A DNA stretch of 64,000 bases from Dromaius novaehollandiae (taxonomy: Eukaryota; Chordata; Aves; Casuariiformes; Dromaiidae). The translations under genes and the position numbers were made by a program. The DNA lies in assembly GCF_036370855.1 (NCBI RefSeq), contig NC_088105.1, positions 11,289,619-11,353,618 on the forward strand, read 5' to 3'. This document shows, piece after piece, positions 10,963-24,326 of this stretch (its first letter is position 1; the number at the start of each line of letters is the position of its first letter). The notes under the pieces are model-generated. The model saw only the letters and a program-made list of their open reading frames with translations, was not told the origin of the DNA and searched no databases.

Positions 10963-13900
10963 CCGCTGGGGAAGTGGGAGGGCTGCGAGGGGGGCAGCCG
11001 AGCGCGGCTCCGGCCCCCAGCCAACCACGGGCTGCGCCGGCAGCACCCCAGCGCGGTAACGGCTCCGGCAGGTTTCTGCTGCGCCGTGGAGGAGCGGGGG
11101 GGTCGAGAGGCCCAGGCTCGTCCTTGAGCATCACAGTCATAACCGCTTCCCAGATAACAGGAAAAAACAGGCTCGCGCCTAGCGACGCGCTCTGCCTGCC
11201 GAGCAGACGCCGGGAGGCGGATATGCGGATGGGGAGGGCGAGAAGGACGAGCCGCACTAATGCACAGCAATTAGTCAGCCAAACCCCATGGCTGATGACT
11301 TCCAGGCTCCCCGCGCTGCAAAGGCTGGCGCAGCAGCGGCGCTGCTTTTCCCTGGGTGGCTGCGGTGGGGGCGCACGGTTGCCCCGCGTGTTCGGGCGGC
11401 TTTGTGGCCCCCCAGGCAGCCGCGGGGCTGGGGGACGGCGGGTGCTGCCCAGCGCAGCACGAGGCACCCGGGGGCATGGGTGACACCTCTCCCAGGGGCT
11501 GCCTTGCGCTGCGGGTGGAGCAAAGGGGTGCGTTATTTCCACGCTTCCCAAATCGCGTTGCCAGGCCACATCTGGAATAAAGCCGGAACGCTGTTTGACG
11601 CCTCGTGGCGGCAGGACTGACCTGTGGGCAGGGGAGCCCCTGCCGCAATTGAGATGCACTTCATCACCGCCAGCTTTCTGCCATGGCTGCGGTGAGAGGA
11701 GGAGGAGAGAAGTGCACCAAAGAAAGACCAAGCAAAGCAAGGGAAAACATCTGATAGTGCTGGATCCTAAGCAGAACCTAAGGAGGAAGGAACAGAAATA
11801 GGCACTAAAAGCAGGGAGAGGACAGAAAGTGGAGGAGAAGGACAGAACCACAAGACAGAAGGGTGAAGAGAGGGAATTCAAGCAGCCTCATTGCGCTGCC
11901 AGACTTCCCATGGCAGCGGTCCCTGCGGCCCGCGCTGCGTGCGGAGGGCCACGCGGCCGGCCTTGCCCCTGCACCAAGGCCGGGCACGCGCTGGAAATGG
12001 CAGGCAGGGCGGCCGCAAGGACGCACGCGCCTCTGGGAGAGCAGCCACCCCGCAGATCTCCCCAGCCCACTGCGGCCACGGTGGCTCCAGGAGGGACGTC
12101 ACTGGCCGGGAGGAGAGGGTCCCTCTCCCACCGCTTCGCATCTTTCAAATGCAAATCTGTGATTTTGCACTCCTCATCTCCTTCCTTCCTGCCTGCCCTT
12201 GCTATTATAAACTCCTCAGCCAGCACCGACATTTTTCATGGGCTGAAATCGTCTCCTACCCTCACTGCCTGCTGCCAGCATTACTCAGGCACAGGAAATC
12301 CTGTGCCGCGCCGCGCTGGGACATCGCAGCCCCAGAGCAATCTGCCCCCGGTGCCGGCCCTCGCGCTGCCTTCAGGAGCTGAAGCAGGAGGGCTGTCCGG
12401 CTGGCACGTCCGGAGGGGCGGCAAGCACCTCAGCCCCGCGGAGCTGCCGCGGGAACACGCGTCTTTCTCTCCCACCACTGTGCTTAGAAAAAACCAACTC
12501 AAGCGTCTCGCTCGTGGTCAGCCAGAAAAGCTGCGACGGCAATAATGACCAAACACGCCTCGTCAGCTCCTGCCCAGGGTCTAACAACAACAGCAACCTC
12601 TCCTTCCCCACAGCTTGGGATTTTTTCACTTGAATAAACAAGTTTAAGGCTTTTTGGTTAGCAGGTATACTGATAAAAGCCCATGTTCGTGTCCTCCCTG
12701 GGTCTTCAAACTGCAATCAGAGCTGCGATCGTTTCTTTAGCTCTAAGGGAAGAAGGGACTGAGAAGCCGAGGGCGAGCGGGCTGCAGCGCTGCGTTCGCC
12801 CGCGCAGCGGTCAGGCAGGGCTGCGGGTCCCGGCGGCGCGGGGCGCGTTTGGCAGCAGGGGCTCGAGCCAGGGCCAGTTTGGAAGAGCGCCGCCGCGTTA
12901 GCTGACCCTCAGCCCAGTTGGCCCGACCTGCCGGAGGGCCACGAGTTACGGTAGCAGGAGTGCTGGGCTGACACGGCCCCGGCTCCTGGCACCGAAGAAT
13001 GGGTTCAGACTTTGCTATTTCGGCACCAGCCATGTACACATACCCTTTGCACTCACCTCTGTGCTATATTGGTGAGTCAACAAGAGCAGCCGCCTGCTCT
13101 GGGGCGGAGGCAGCCCTTCTCCTCCATTACCTGCCTCTCCCTCCCTGTTTCTGCCCAGAGAGGGTCAGCAGCCTCCCGGCCACCTCCGGACGAAGGGCCA
13201 CGGCTGGTGCCTGCGCTCAGCACACTGCTCCGCATCCTTCCCCCCCCGCCCCCCGTAAAGCGGTGCTTACACGCTGCGCTTGACAGCATGGCTGAGCAGC
13301 AACGGGCAGATGAGCAGCAGGTTTTCCCACCTACAGGTCTGCAAATTCGTAGGCTGCTCCGGTGACTTTCCCCAGCATTTGAGCCCCCTCGAGCAGGCTG
13401 AGCCAAGAGGAAAACCCACAGCGGGCAGCCTGAGCCCTCGCCCCTGACCTAGACCGAGTGATCACGGGCGCCTGGCTGCACGTCCAAAGCCCCTGCGACG
13501 GCGGCTGTGCCGGCAGCCACGTGCTGCGAGGGAAGCAGCTGGTGAAACACAGCCGTGCTGCCAAAACACCCGACAGGCAGCTCCACTACCTTAGGGCAGC
13601 TTTTTTACTCTCCCTTTCGAGTAAGAAGATACTTTGCTTAAAAGTAGGCAGCTCTCCAGTGGGCAATACAGTAGATGCAACATTTTATGATACACAGCTC
13701 TTCATTAGGGTTATGCAATGGCCTGTGTCCAACTACGTCTATGTACTCAGATGTCTTTATTCTGTTCTATATCTAATTTAATTACGTGCTTCCTGTGTCA
13801 TCGAGCTTACCAGCCTCCTGCAGCTCCAGCCCCATCGCCTGCATTATCAGTCATTGTTTGGGAACACACAAAGCAGCCTGCGTCGCAACGCCGTGGCCCA

Positions 13901-16180
13901 GCGCCCGCCCTGCGGCGAGTGCCGGCTTCTCCAGCACCAAGCTACCTCCTGCCTGCAGGGACCAGCACTGCGTTTCGCATCGCAAAGATGGTCCTCCGCG
14001 CGTTTTGGTCCCGCCAGGGAGGTCCTGGCAATCCACTGGTGACACTCAGGCTAGGGGACATAAGGATTGTGTAGGGATGGGTCACATAAGCACCTGCAAT
14101 GATAGAGCTGCATCTGCAGCTGGTGTTTGCCGGTGTGGTAGTGTCATTCGCAGGGGAACCAGCTATCGGTTACCCTCTACGTCACCCAGACAAACCCAAG
14201 CACAGAGCCTCTTAGCCCCAGACACCGCTTCTGTTATTTCTAGGCTAGGAAGTGCCAGCAGCCTTGAAAAGTAAGAAAATAAAGTTTCCGTCATCCAGAC
14301 CATATAAATGAAATAGATAACAGAGAAGGAAGGAGGGACTGGGGACAGGGGGCCCAGCACCTTTACACATGCGCCCCAAAAGCACTACGAAGCCCTGTGA
14401 GCAGTATTTCTGGTAACATCATTTTAGCTTAAGGTACTTCTGCCTGCACTCTTGAACACCTACCTCATTGCAGGGTGGTGGAGGATGGGATTTACGGAGG
14501 GACCAGCAACATACCGGTACTGAAGAAACACCAGCCCAGCTGCCTTTTAGTGCAGCATGCATCGAGATAGAGTTTTGCTTTGGAGAGTTTTTCCCTGAAA
14601 AGTCCTGAAGGAAGGAAGAAAAGCTACGGTGAACCAGGGGTGGATGTTGGGCACCAGGAGCTAAGCCAGAGGAGCTCAGGGAGAAAGAAGAGGAACTATT
14701 CAACTGTGTGGTTTGAATGGAATAGAAAGGGGAGGATGTGGGAACAGAGGGGAAATGGAGGCAGGGACTAGCCAGGCCGTGCAAGGAGGAGAGGGCGAGC
14801 TGTCCCATACCAGGGGAGGAGAGAGGGGGCCAGGGCGAGCCATGCTGCTGGGATCTCGCTGCCTTACCTAGGTGTCTGACACCTCATTTCTTTTAAGGTG
14901 GTTGGAAGCAGCAGAGGTGACGGGCAACTCCTGCTGCTCAGAGCACCACAAGGGCATTGCTCTGTGCCTGCCAGGCCGGGATGGGGACACCAGCCAAATG
15001 CTGCTTTTTAGAGGACAAAAGCATCAGCGCACTTCCCACTTTTTGGCTCCCCAGCATGGCTGTTTATGGGCAGCCTCTCTTATTTCTGTTTTACAATTCC
15101 CCAAAGCTGCTAGATAGCAGTGACCCAGCTTGTTCAGGCCATGCTCTTCCCGGTGCATGCACAGCTCACGGTTGCACTGCTTTGTGCAGGACTCACGTCG
15201 CAGCTGGGGCTGGGTTGCGGCTGCAGCCTCGTGCGAGAGGAGCAGCACGAGCCTGGGAGCTGCAAACTGCCCGGCTTGGCCAGCACCGCGGCACTGCTGC
15301 CTCGGCACGGCCTTCCAGCCGGAGGAGAGGAGAACCAGGCCCCCGCCAACCGCGCAGAGTACGTGAGAAAAGCAGGGGATTAGTGGTTCCCGGATAATCT
15401 GTGTTTTTCCCCAGAAAAGGGCACGGCGACGCGCAAGCCGCCCACGTGGGCTGCTCCCACAGGACCCGCGCCGGCGCTCCGGGGCTTCGCTGGCTCCATC
15501 GCCCCGGCCCCATCATGGCGCCGCTCCGGCCCGCGCGCGCGGCTGTGCCGGTCCCTTGGCGGCCCTCTGCCCCTTGGCAGCCCTCTGCCAAATCCCTGGG
15601 CTGTTTAATTGATTGCCGAGAAAAGAGTGCGCTGCGTTCACACGGGGCACGGGAGCGAAGAGCTGCTCTGGAAATTTGTAGCAGTGCGGGAAGAGATTAT
15701 TGCAAATACAAATTAGAATCACAAATGAGCTCTTCGAGGGGCAGCTGTTATCCACTCCGCTCACGTGCTTGCTTTGTGCAGTGCCGGAGCACATCTGCGT
15801 AGGGAGAGGTATCTGACAGCAGGTATTTTTAATCTTCTCTTTCCGTTCCCAGCACCTGCTCTTTAAAGTCACTGAACAGCAGAAAAACAAAGGCGATGGC
15901 TAAATATATCTGATCTAAGAGGGGAGACAGAGCGGTGCTAATGGCAGATTCCTCCCTTGGATGCATGCAAATCATTTTGGCTCAGAGTCAGGCTTAGGGG
16001 GAAGAAACAGCAAATGAAAAGGAAAACCAATAAAAGCAAGGAAGGGAATTAGGGCAAGAAATGAGACAGAGAGAGAGACAAAAAAAGGAGGGGCTCAGAA
16101 AGTCCTCTGTGGTGAATCCCAAAGAAAAACAGATTTATTTAATTGTTCTTGTTAAAGGACGACGCAATCCAGTGCAGGCC

Positions 16181-16200
16181 GGGGGGGGGGGGGGGGGGGG
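16181..16200 (+). repeat. G20 homopolymer
   Basis: Twenty consecutive G residues followed by CTGCACAG, about 5.2 kb upstream of the RGS16 promoter. Its exact length in the genome is uncertain, because such runs are often miscounted. Confidence 0.9.
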
Positions 16201-18666
16201 CTGCACAGAGGAGGGACTTCCCTCGCTGCGTCTGGACCCTGGTCACTGCCCACCGCTGCAGCCTCCCCGGCGAGGCTGATGCTGCTCTTACCGGAGCAGC
16301 TCTAGGCTCCCCGGCTCCATGCCAGCCTCACGGCTGCTCCCTGGCCCGGCCCCGGTGACCTGCCACGGCGCTGTGCCCTGTTCTCCGGCTCTGCTCCACA
16401 CCCGCCGTGGCCCCCAAAGCATTTTCACTGCCGTCGGTCTGACCGTTGCCTTTCCCGCTTGCAACCTGTTTGCCTCTGCGTCGGCTGCCAGCTCTCGCTC
16501 CGAGCCCTGCTCGTGACTCTGCCTTGCCAGCCGGCTCCCGCTGGTCTCTCCCAGCCCGGTTTATCCGCCAGGACTGATCAAGCTGAGACCCTGATGAAAA
16601 CTGCCTGCTCATGACTAGCTGGAGCATGAGGCTGCTCGTTATAGACTGAAAACTGAAAGCATTTAGTTGCTCATTGTGGCCAGGTCATACTCAGTCCATC
16701 CCACGCTGCTCTCCTTTCCTCGGTGCTTGCTTGTGCATCACCTACCTGCTAGATTTGGTACAGGATCAGGCGTTTTTTTTGTGTGCCGGGCTGATAAAGG
16801 AGCATTTGCTCCCTGAGCGCTCACTGTGCCTCCTGCTCGCTGCCGAGCGGCGGGCTGCACGCGCAGGCGGTCCGGCCATGCGCCTGGCTCGGTGGCAGGC
16901 GTCCCCCAGCCATGCTCCTGGTGGGGTGGAAGTGTTTGGTTTTCTTTTTTCCTTTTTAATGTAGCCGAACAAAGTGTTAACTCAGAGGTAACATGTTCCT
17001 TCCCAGCTGCCTAATCGAGCAAGTCTGCACCAGTCAAACCAGTATACAGAGGGGTGAGGGCATAGTCTGAGAAGGCACAAGTTTCTTCAATCCTTTTCCT
17101 CCTCCTCAATTCTTTCAAGACTTCCCTCCATCTCCTGGGCACCTGGCCCTCAATTTCCACTTTCCTCTCCATAAAGGAAAGCTTGCTCAATTCACACTTT
17201 TTTCAGACACTCAGGCACAAGGCAAGGAGTTCGCAGGCTGTTTATTATGTCCTCACGGTCTCTATACAGTAACGGTAAATAATACTTCACAAGGCAGTGA
17301 CACAACTCAGTAGGGTATCATCGCTGGTCAGACATCTGATATGGCAGAGGAGCAGCTCCAGCCTCCTTAGGTGAAGGTGACTCAAGCAAACGAGCAGCTA
17401 ATGCAGAGGGAACGTCACAGTGAACCTGAGCCCATGCTTTCACCTGAATAAGAAGGAATCAGACTGAACGACCTGTGTGGCATGTCCAAACTGCTCCTGC
17501 TATTGATCTAACAAAATCAGTAGCACCTGGACACTGCAGACGCTTATAACATAAGGAATTAAAACAGAAATATGGCATGGCAAAGGTCTTCAAAGAGTTG
17601 GTCTTTCTATCCAGATACCTGATGGCTCAGTTCTGAATTAGCTCTGCACACTAATGCCCTCTTAAATCCCTTCTGAGCTACCTACAAACCTGTGTCCCAA
17701 GGAACAAAGACATCTTAAACCGTACCTTATTCAGGACTGGTGCTTGCCTACTGATTCAGGCCCTCAAAGCCTCCTCCTCCCAATGGGATACCTTCATCCC
17801 ATGGAGGATGGAGGTACCAGACACCTTAAAGAATATTCTGAAATCCATGTGCCTGATTTGTTTTGCCTGTAGAGGAAGGGGAAGAGAGGTTATAGGAGGG
17901 TGAGATACTTTAATCATTGTTTTTAAGGAAAGGGGATCCACCCCCTCGGGAGTACTCATTACCTGCTCTTTTCATTATCGGTAATCCCAGAGAGGCCAAT
18001 TCTCTTGCATAAGCAAACACAACATGAAATGCATCCTTCCCCCATCCCTTCTTAGCTGGTGATTGCGTGTACTGACCGAGCAACATGAAGACGTTTCTCT
18101 TAGGGTAAAACTGCTATCTCTGCACTACACCACAAATGCAAAGCCGAGCAGCTCCTGACCTGTCCCATTTTAGATGCTGCCTGGGGGATGCAGCACATGA
18201 AAGGATGAAAGGCAGTGGTATATCTACAGATGCAGGAGCTGCTCCTCTAGTCTGAGGGTAATTCCCTCTTGTTAGCTCAGGATAACAAGTAAATCACCCC
18301 AGGAGCAGCAGGGAGGTACTGGTGTCCAGCACTAACCTCAGTATCTGCTGGCTAGGTGGAGCTGCACACTGGGAGGTATGGGGCCACCAGACAAGTGATT
18401 CCCACCATGGCTGAGATCCCCGGCCAACCCTGGTATGCTAAGTCCCTCCAGCAGCAGGTTCTGCCTTTTCTTTTGTACCTTTTTGCAAAGAAGGTTCTTT
18501 TCTTTTCAGTAACTAAACCCATCTTCCTTTGCCACCTCCCTCTCGTGTAAACACTGCCCCAAGACCCAGCTGAGTTTACTGCACAGTCTCAAATTAGAGA
18601 TGCAGCTCTCCAGAAAAACCAAGAGGAGGCACAGAGCAAAATGACTTACTTTACTAGGCGAATACA

Positions 18667-18682
18667 ACACACACACACACAC
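18667..18682 (+). repeat. (AC)8 microsatellite
   Basis: Perfect AC dinucleotide run directly beside the AATAAA candidate on the opposite strand. Confidence 0.85.
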
Positions 18683-18683
18683 C

Positions 18684-18689
18684 TTTATT
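18684..18689 (-). terminator. Candidate distal polyadenylation signal (AATAAA plus GT repeat)
   Basis: The minus strand reads TAAATAAAGG followed at once by (GT)8 from 18682 to 18667. A hexamer with a GU-rich downstream element is the textbook poly(A) layout. If used by RGS8 it would give a 5.6 kb 3' UTR. Nearer ATTAAA variants (for example near 23670, 22612 and 20361) are alternatives. Confidence 0.35.
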
Positions 18690-20732
18690 TACACACTATT
18701 TTTTTAATCAGAACGCTAAAAGGAAGCACAGCTGTGACCCTGTCAAAGCAGCTACCGGCTCCGCACCCAAGAATAGAACCTGTGAAATGGGGCACAGCTC
18801 CCGTCTCACTCAGCCAGACCCTGCCAGCAAGCAAAACGTGTGGAGCACCAATGGGGGAGAGACACACGATACAAGGGACAAGCCAAGCCTCTGCAAAGCC
18901 CGAGGGGTGTGCAGCAGGAGAAAAGCATTCCGGACTAGCAGCAAAATATACTTTAATTCCAGTTCTAGGATATAATGTTTCAATGCCAGAGAAAACCCAG
19001 TACCTAGAAACAAGACAAATGCAGCAGTCCCAGGAATGAAAGATAACGCAGAAATTATGTGAAGCATTTGCTTATGTAATGGGCAAGGGATAACTACTAA
19101 GAGCTTTATAGCAACAGTAGGAGGTACGTAGGAGAACGATGGAAAGACCAGAGACAAGTGTCTGGGGAGATAAAAAGGAATGAAGAGAGGAAGGATACAC
19201 GAGGATATGGGGTGTGCAAACAAGGGGGCATGAGAGGTCGGGATGTGAGGCCAGGGCTGATACACCGTGACAAGCAGTGCTGGCAGAGAGGAAGGTTTGG
19301 CATGGACAGGAGTGCTTCAAGGTGAGGATAAGGAAGAGGAGGGGAGTGCACAGGGACAGGACAGAGAGCAAGAGAGGGGTTTAGAGGGAGAAGTGAGAGG
19401 CCAAAGGGAGGGGAGAGTTTGCACTGACAAGTGAGAGGCACTCCAGGACTGGCATGAGGTATGCTTTCCTATTGCTCTGAATGCTGTAAACATTTTGGTT
19501 TTGTGTCTATCAGCGAACATTCGGTTCAGTTTGATATATGTGCTCTTATGAGTAGTTGGAAGCCTAGCAGAGTTTTACTTCTCTTATTACTAGTCAAACT
19601 TGCACAAAATGCAAAGACAATACTAGCTAATATCTCATTTTATGCCATTTATGCATAATTCTCCTAGTCTAACATGCACATCTATATTCCAGAAAAGCTT
19701 CTGTAGTGGGAGAGACTAAATAACCATACACGAACTCACATGCACTCTCTCTCTCACACGCACCCACCCACACACAAACACCTATTTCCCTCCCATGCTT
19801 AGACTAGCAGGACTTTGCACTTCACACTTTCTCAGCATGGAGAGCAGGGACCCATCAATACATTAACAACTACAATAAACCTGATGAGAATAATCCCAAA
19901 TGTGACTGAAAGGGCAAAGCAGGAGTAAGAAATTCAAAGCAATTTCAGGTTCTGCATCTGCTTCTGGACTTTGCAGGTTCTGAAGTTCATAGAATAGGAA
20001 AATGCAATTGTAAATTCTTCTTCCCTTTTGCTGTCAAGGGACTTTAAAGCCAACTGGATACATGTCAGCAAACACACAGAATAAAAAGAGCTGACTGAAA
20101 TGATTTTTCTCTCTTCTCGTGATAGCGCTCTCTGACACTGCTTGAAACAGGAGCAAATTTTTGGAGGTATGCGCTCGTGGAGGGAGGAAATGGGGTTTAT
20201 AAGTTATGAATATCCCTTTCACATCAGTAAGAGATGAATCAAGGATAGGATATTTGTCCTCAATGAGGATTAGTCATCACACAGCGCTTTCCGAAGTTTG
20301 GCCCTGTCATTATTTCCTTAATCAGCCCCTGGTTTAAGGGGAAGAGATAGAAGTTGCCTATTTTAATACCCTTCAGACTGACATTTGGCACAAAAGAAGC
20401 AGCTAGTGCCAATTTCTTGCTTTAAAATAAAATACTTTAAATAACTGGGCTGCTTTCCTGCTAGAGAGACAAAATTTAAGAGCAGCAACAAAAATAACTG
20501 TGATAGATTCATATCCCTCAGACAGTAAGTTTCACTCCATTGTATGTTTCAGGATGTTTCTTGGGGAGGATATTATTTGGCATCAGTATAAGGGGCAAAA
20601 CACTTATCCTACATTGGCCTGCATGAATACAGCTCCTGTCGCAATTGCAGCAATATTGTCTGTGAATGAGCCTGCTCAAGGCAGTACCCCGGACCAATGT
20701 AGGAAAGAAGGGATTTGGTTTTTACAGGGATT

Positions 20733-20790
20733 GGCTACTTCAATGAATTTGGCTACTTTTTGATGAATTCGGCTACTTTTTGATGAATTC
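20733..20790 (+). repeat. Three-copy 20-base tandem repeat
   Basis: Unit GGCTACTTTTTGATGAATTC occurs twice exactly (20751-20770 and 20771-20790). A diverged 18-base copy, GGCTACTTCAATGAATTT, precedes them at 20733-20750. Confidence 0.85.
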
Positions 20791-23447
20791 TGACCAGAAC
20801 TGAAAGGACGCCAGCACTGATTCTGCAGACACTTGCTGAGAGACGTCATCTACTAGGTTTTCTGGAGTCACACTTTGAGCAGGATCAACCTTTGTAGCCA
20901 TCAGGGAAACCTGGGAATTGTCCTCCCTCCCAAATTTCTTGCCCTCATTCCTACACAAAACCATCTTTTTCTGCTGTTTCTTCACTGCCTGGTTGTCTCT
21001 GTGAGCCTCACAGCAATGCTGCCCATTGGGTGACTGTAGGACGCATTGCTGAAAAGCCTCACCTGGGATGTGTCACTTGGCACTAGAGGTAGGCATCATC
21101 CAAATGGTGTTTTGCTGGGTTTAAGAGAAATACAAGGCAATACACCAGGCAGTTAACATGACCCTCTTCCTTCTCTTTGAAAAACAATGACAGCACAAGT
21201 TTGCTGGTGCCTTCTTTCACATTCAGGGCAGTATCGGGGGATATTTTTTCGCGTGTGCAGTCCAGAGGAGCCCAAAATGGAGAAGAGGGCCAGACAAGGT
21301 GGCCTCACTTCATCCCTTGCAACACAGGCTGTTTCACACCACAGCACTGGGAAGCAGAGCTGCCACGCTGCAGCAGCTGGAGCACTGGATGAAGTGCCAT
21401 TTTGCAGTCGCAGCAGCATTGCACATAAGTCTGACACCATAGGCCATTTCAAGGGAAACTATTTCAGCCAAAGCAACCTGTACCTCTCCAAGTCCCCTTT
21501 CTCTCTCCCAGCCTGGCCTGCCCTAATGCAGGTCTTGTGGATACAGTGTTTCTTGGAAAGGGGAACTCTGCTAGCCCCTCCTCACAGTCGGTGGCTTTGC
21601 ATCCTGCCTTACAGGGCAAGTAATAAGAGCGTTTCACTGCAATGTGGGGTGATTTGCCCTCCTCCTTCCCTTTCACCCATAGCAGGAGGTGGCTCTATAT
21701 GTGATGTGACTCTCTTCCATGTGGCGTAGCACAGATGCCGCCAGGGACAGTTGCCAGATACATGATTCTATCATTTGCTGCTTCGACTCCTCCCAGGGTA
21801 TTGCACAAGTTTCCCCAGACAACTGCCCCCCTAGACGTTGTTTGCCAGGTGCCTTGTTTGCCATAAAGCTATGGGCCCATGTACAACTAACCTCACGGCC
21901 AGCTGAGCCGTTTGGTGAACGGATGATACAGCCTCTTTGGATGAATCACAACAAAATCTCTGGCACTTTCAAGGGACCATCTTTCACTGTAAACCTTGCT
22001 CATTCCTCCACTTTCAAATAGGCAGCAAAGAAGTCTGCAAGCAGCTGCCCAAGTGAAATGTGCCTAGTGCAGTCCAGGCCTTGAGTTTTGCCTCTCTGGA
22101 TACATCCTCATGGCTCTGTAGGCCCCACGTAGGCATGACCATGTAGGTCAGCAGTCTCAGAGCCAGAGGGCTTGCACCGCTGAGCCCGAGCGTGGCTGCA
22201 GTACAGCACGTGTCTTGGCACCCTGTGCTCTGGCCCTTTTTTCTCAGATGACCTTCCAGGGACAGAAGACACCCAGGAACACTGGCTCACAGGCCACAGA
22301 GCACATTGCTCCTTCTGACCAGTCCTTGGTGAAAGTTAACTTGAGATGATCTTTGTCTGCAAAATAACTGGAGAATTCTAGAGCCAACCGGCCAGGTACT
22401 GAAAAGCAGGTTTCCCTTCTGAACATAAATTTTGCTTCTGCACCATATTCAGGCTTTAATGTCTTAAGAGACCACAGGAATACATCTCCAGAGTAAAACA
22501 AACATGCTCACCATCCTGTGATGATCCAAGTAAATATGTCCTAATTTCCTACACAGTACCTTTACAACAGGCCTCAAAACCTTTTCCTATCTAATGTGTG
22601 GACAGTAGCTTTTAATACCCAAGCAGGCTTTTTGTATTTTGTCGTTATGTTTAGTTTTAGAATCCAGTCTACCCAGTTTACACCACAATACATTGGAACT
22701 TTATCACCAGCTTTCCAGTGTACCAAACCCACCATTCTAAACTACAGCAGTGGTTTACAGCCTGTGAACCATAGATGATTGAGAGGAGAGAAGGAAAAAA
22801 TCCATGGGATCATTTCCCAGGACTTCATAAAACTAAGAAAATAGACCTCCGGTCTGTAGGCTTAAATTCATGTATAGGCTATCTGTTTCTCCTCTAGAAA
22901 ACAGGGCAAGAATCTGGCAGCTGATAAGCTGGAAAAGCAATGCCATAGAAATTGGACCTTCAAACAGTAAGTATTGTTGCATAGCAGAGAGGTGCTGCTA
23001 CACAACTGACATCTGCACACAGTCTTCTCCTGCAGCCAAGTTATCCAGGCTACGGGAATAGGGCCAACATATGCTTCGCATACCACTTCACACCCGGACT
23101 CCCATCCTGCCCGCTGCATGCTTCTCTGTGTCCTGTTTTTAAGCAAGCGCCATGCAGCAAGGTCTTTGTCTTCAGTATTTCTTTACACGGTATTGAATAC
23201 ACAGTGGGCAATCGGTAGGTAACAACAACAGTCAATAACCAGTAAATAACAAAAATATAATCGTGATTTTCATGTTACCTCTCCCTGCCATGTGCTGGTC
23301 AGGTACTATATGAAAAATGGTATCTGACATAGCAGACAGGTCTTATGTTCTTCTTACATCTCAGCACAGGACAGATAGGACATTCCTTCTCTTGGCTCTT
23401 TCCTGATAGCTGGCAGTTTCTTCTCGAGAAGCCACTGAGCCTGGTAA

Positions 23448-23560
23448 TGTCTTTGGTGGCCAGGAGCCTCTTTGTGTTAGGTTTTGGTACAGTGCCTAGC
23501 ACACCGAAGCTTGAAACTATGTGGGGTCCTGAAGCTGAACTACAGTACAAATAAATAATG
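23448..23560 (+). repeat. CR1/L3-like LINE 3' tail
   Basis: TTTGGTGGCCAGGAGCCTCT, then GGTACAGTGCCTAGCAC, GGGGTCCTGAAGCTGAAC and ACAAATAAATAATG appear in that order. They match the vertebrate tail pattern GGGGCAGGGACC..TTTG, GTACAGCGCCTAGCACA, GGGGTCCTG, AATACAAATAAT. It is the clearest copy in the window. The family name is inferred from memory of the consensus. Confidence 0.65.
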
Positions 23561-24326
23561 TTAATGAAAAACAATCTTTTGTACCAGAAGACTTGCTTGA
23601 CTAGGTCTAGTAAGAGCTTTGGGGATTACCTTCTCAAGAGAAAAACTTAGCTCTTTGACAGTCATACAAAAGTAACATTTAATCTCCATCTCTGGAAGAT
23701 AAGCATGTCAGAGGTGTGGAGGGGCTGTGAGAGGGTGGCAGCTGGTATCATAAGGTGTGCAACCAAAATGGAAAGGTGAGCTGAGTCCCCTGATGGTCTC
23801 CACCCTGGGAAGCAGCATGAATCATCTGCCTTTGCCTTCTCTCTGCCTCCCTTCTCTTCCTCCTCACAGTCCAGGATCCAGACCCCAGCATCAAGGGTGA
23901 GTGTCAGTGCTTCAGATCATACTCAGCTACACAAGTTTCAGAACTGCCCTTAAGGCCCCTCCAAATACAGGGGATAGGTGAGAGCCAGTGAGATGGAGGG
24001 GTAGAGTGGCATTATTAACACATAAACCAAAGTAGTAATTTTTATGTAAATCTGCCTTCGCAAAAGATGACCCAGTGACTACAAAGGATATGCTTTTGGG
24101 CCAGAGAGAGGCAACAACTGCAAGGTGCTACCACTAACCAAAAAAAGCACAGAAACTCAAACAGAGAGTCCTAATACCGCATTTGGATCACACTCTGGAA
24201 ACACACTTCTCCACTCCTCCCTCTCTTCTTATTCCCACTGCTTTTAACACCAGTGAAGTTTCACATTTAGACATGAGCTTTTGCTGTTGTGGGAAGCACA
24301 TGGTTTCTGAGGGCCCCATCACTGCT

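Larger units (their letters stand above)
9130..13560. promoter_or_regulatory. CpG-rich domain around the RGS16 promoter and first introns
   Basis: GC and CpG density rise sharply compared with the rest of the window. The densest parts are about 9200-11480, 11890-12110 and 12750-12960, with a smaller patch to 13560. The domain covers RGS16 exons 1-2, intron 1 and the upstream flank. Long overlapping open frames on both strands here (up to about 310 codons) are the usual by-product of stop-poor GC-rich DNA and are not genes. CACGTG E-boxes lie at 10628-10633 and near 13520. Confidence 0.7.
13561..18683. other. RGS16-RGS8 spacer, proximal part
   Basis: No gene is recognised. A G20 homopolymer lies at 16181-16200. 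The block at about 15590-15790 is less repetitive and homeobox-site-rich, and could be regulatory. CACGTG E-boxes occur near 13520, 15445 and 15763. Confidence 0.5.
18690..24326. other. RGS8 3' flank or 3' UTR
   Basis: No other gene is recognised. The stretch contains an old LINE tail at 23448-23560, a 20-base tandem repeat at 20733-20790 and a CA/CT-rich low-complexity block at about 19742-19785. How much of it belongs to the RGS8 message cannot be decided without transcripts. Confidence 0.45.

Noticed and set aside
9160-11881. Long open frames (up to about 311 codons) on both strands in the CpG-rich region
   Set aside because: They overlap each other and the real RGS16 exons, are low-complexity Ala/Pro/Arg/Gly, and are expected where stop codons are scarce. 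No domain is recognisable.
20773-20985. 70-codon minus-strand ORF with coding-like composition
   Set aside because: Its end overlaps the 20-base tandem repeat, and no homologue or splice structure is recognised.
22740-22790. CAGTGGTTTACAGCCTGTGA as a hAT-type (MER5-like) transposon end
   Set aside because: A short resemblance only, with no paired terminal repeat or target duplication found.
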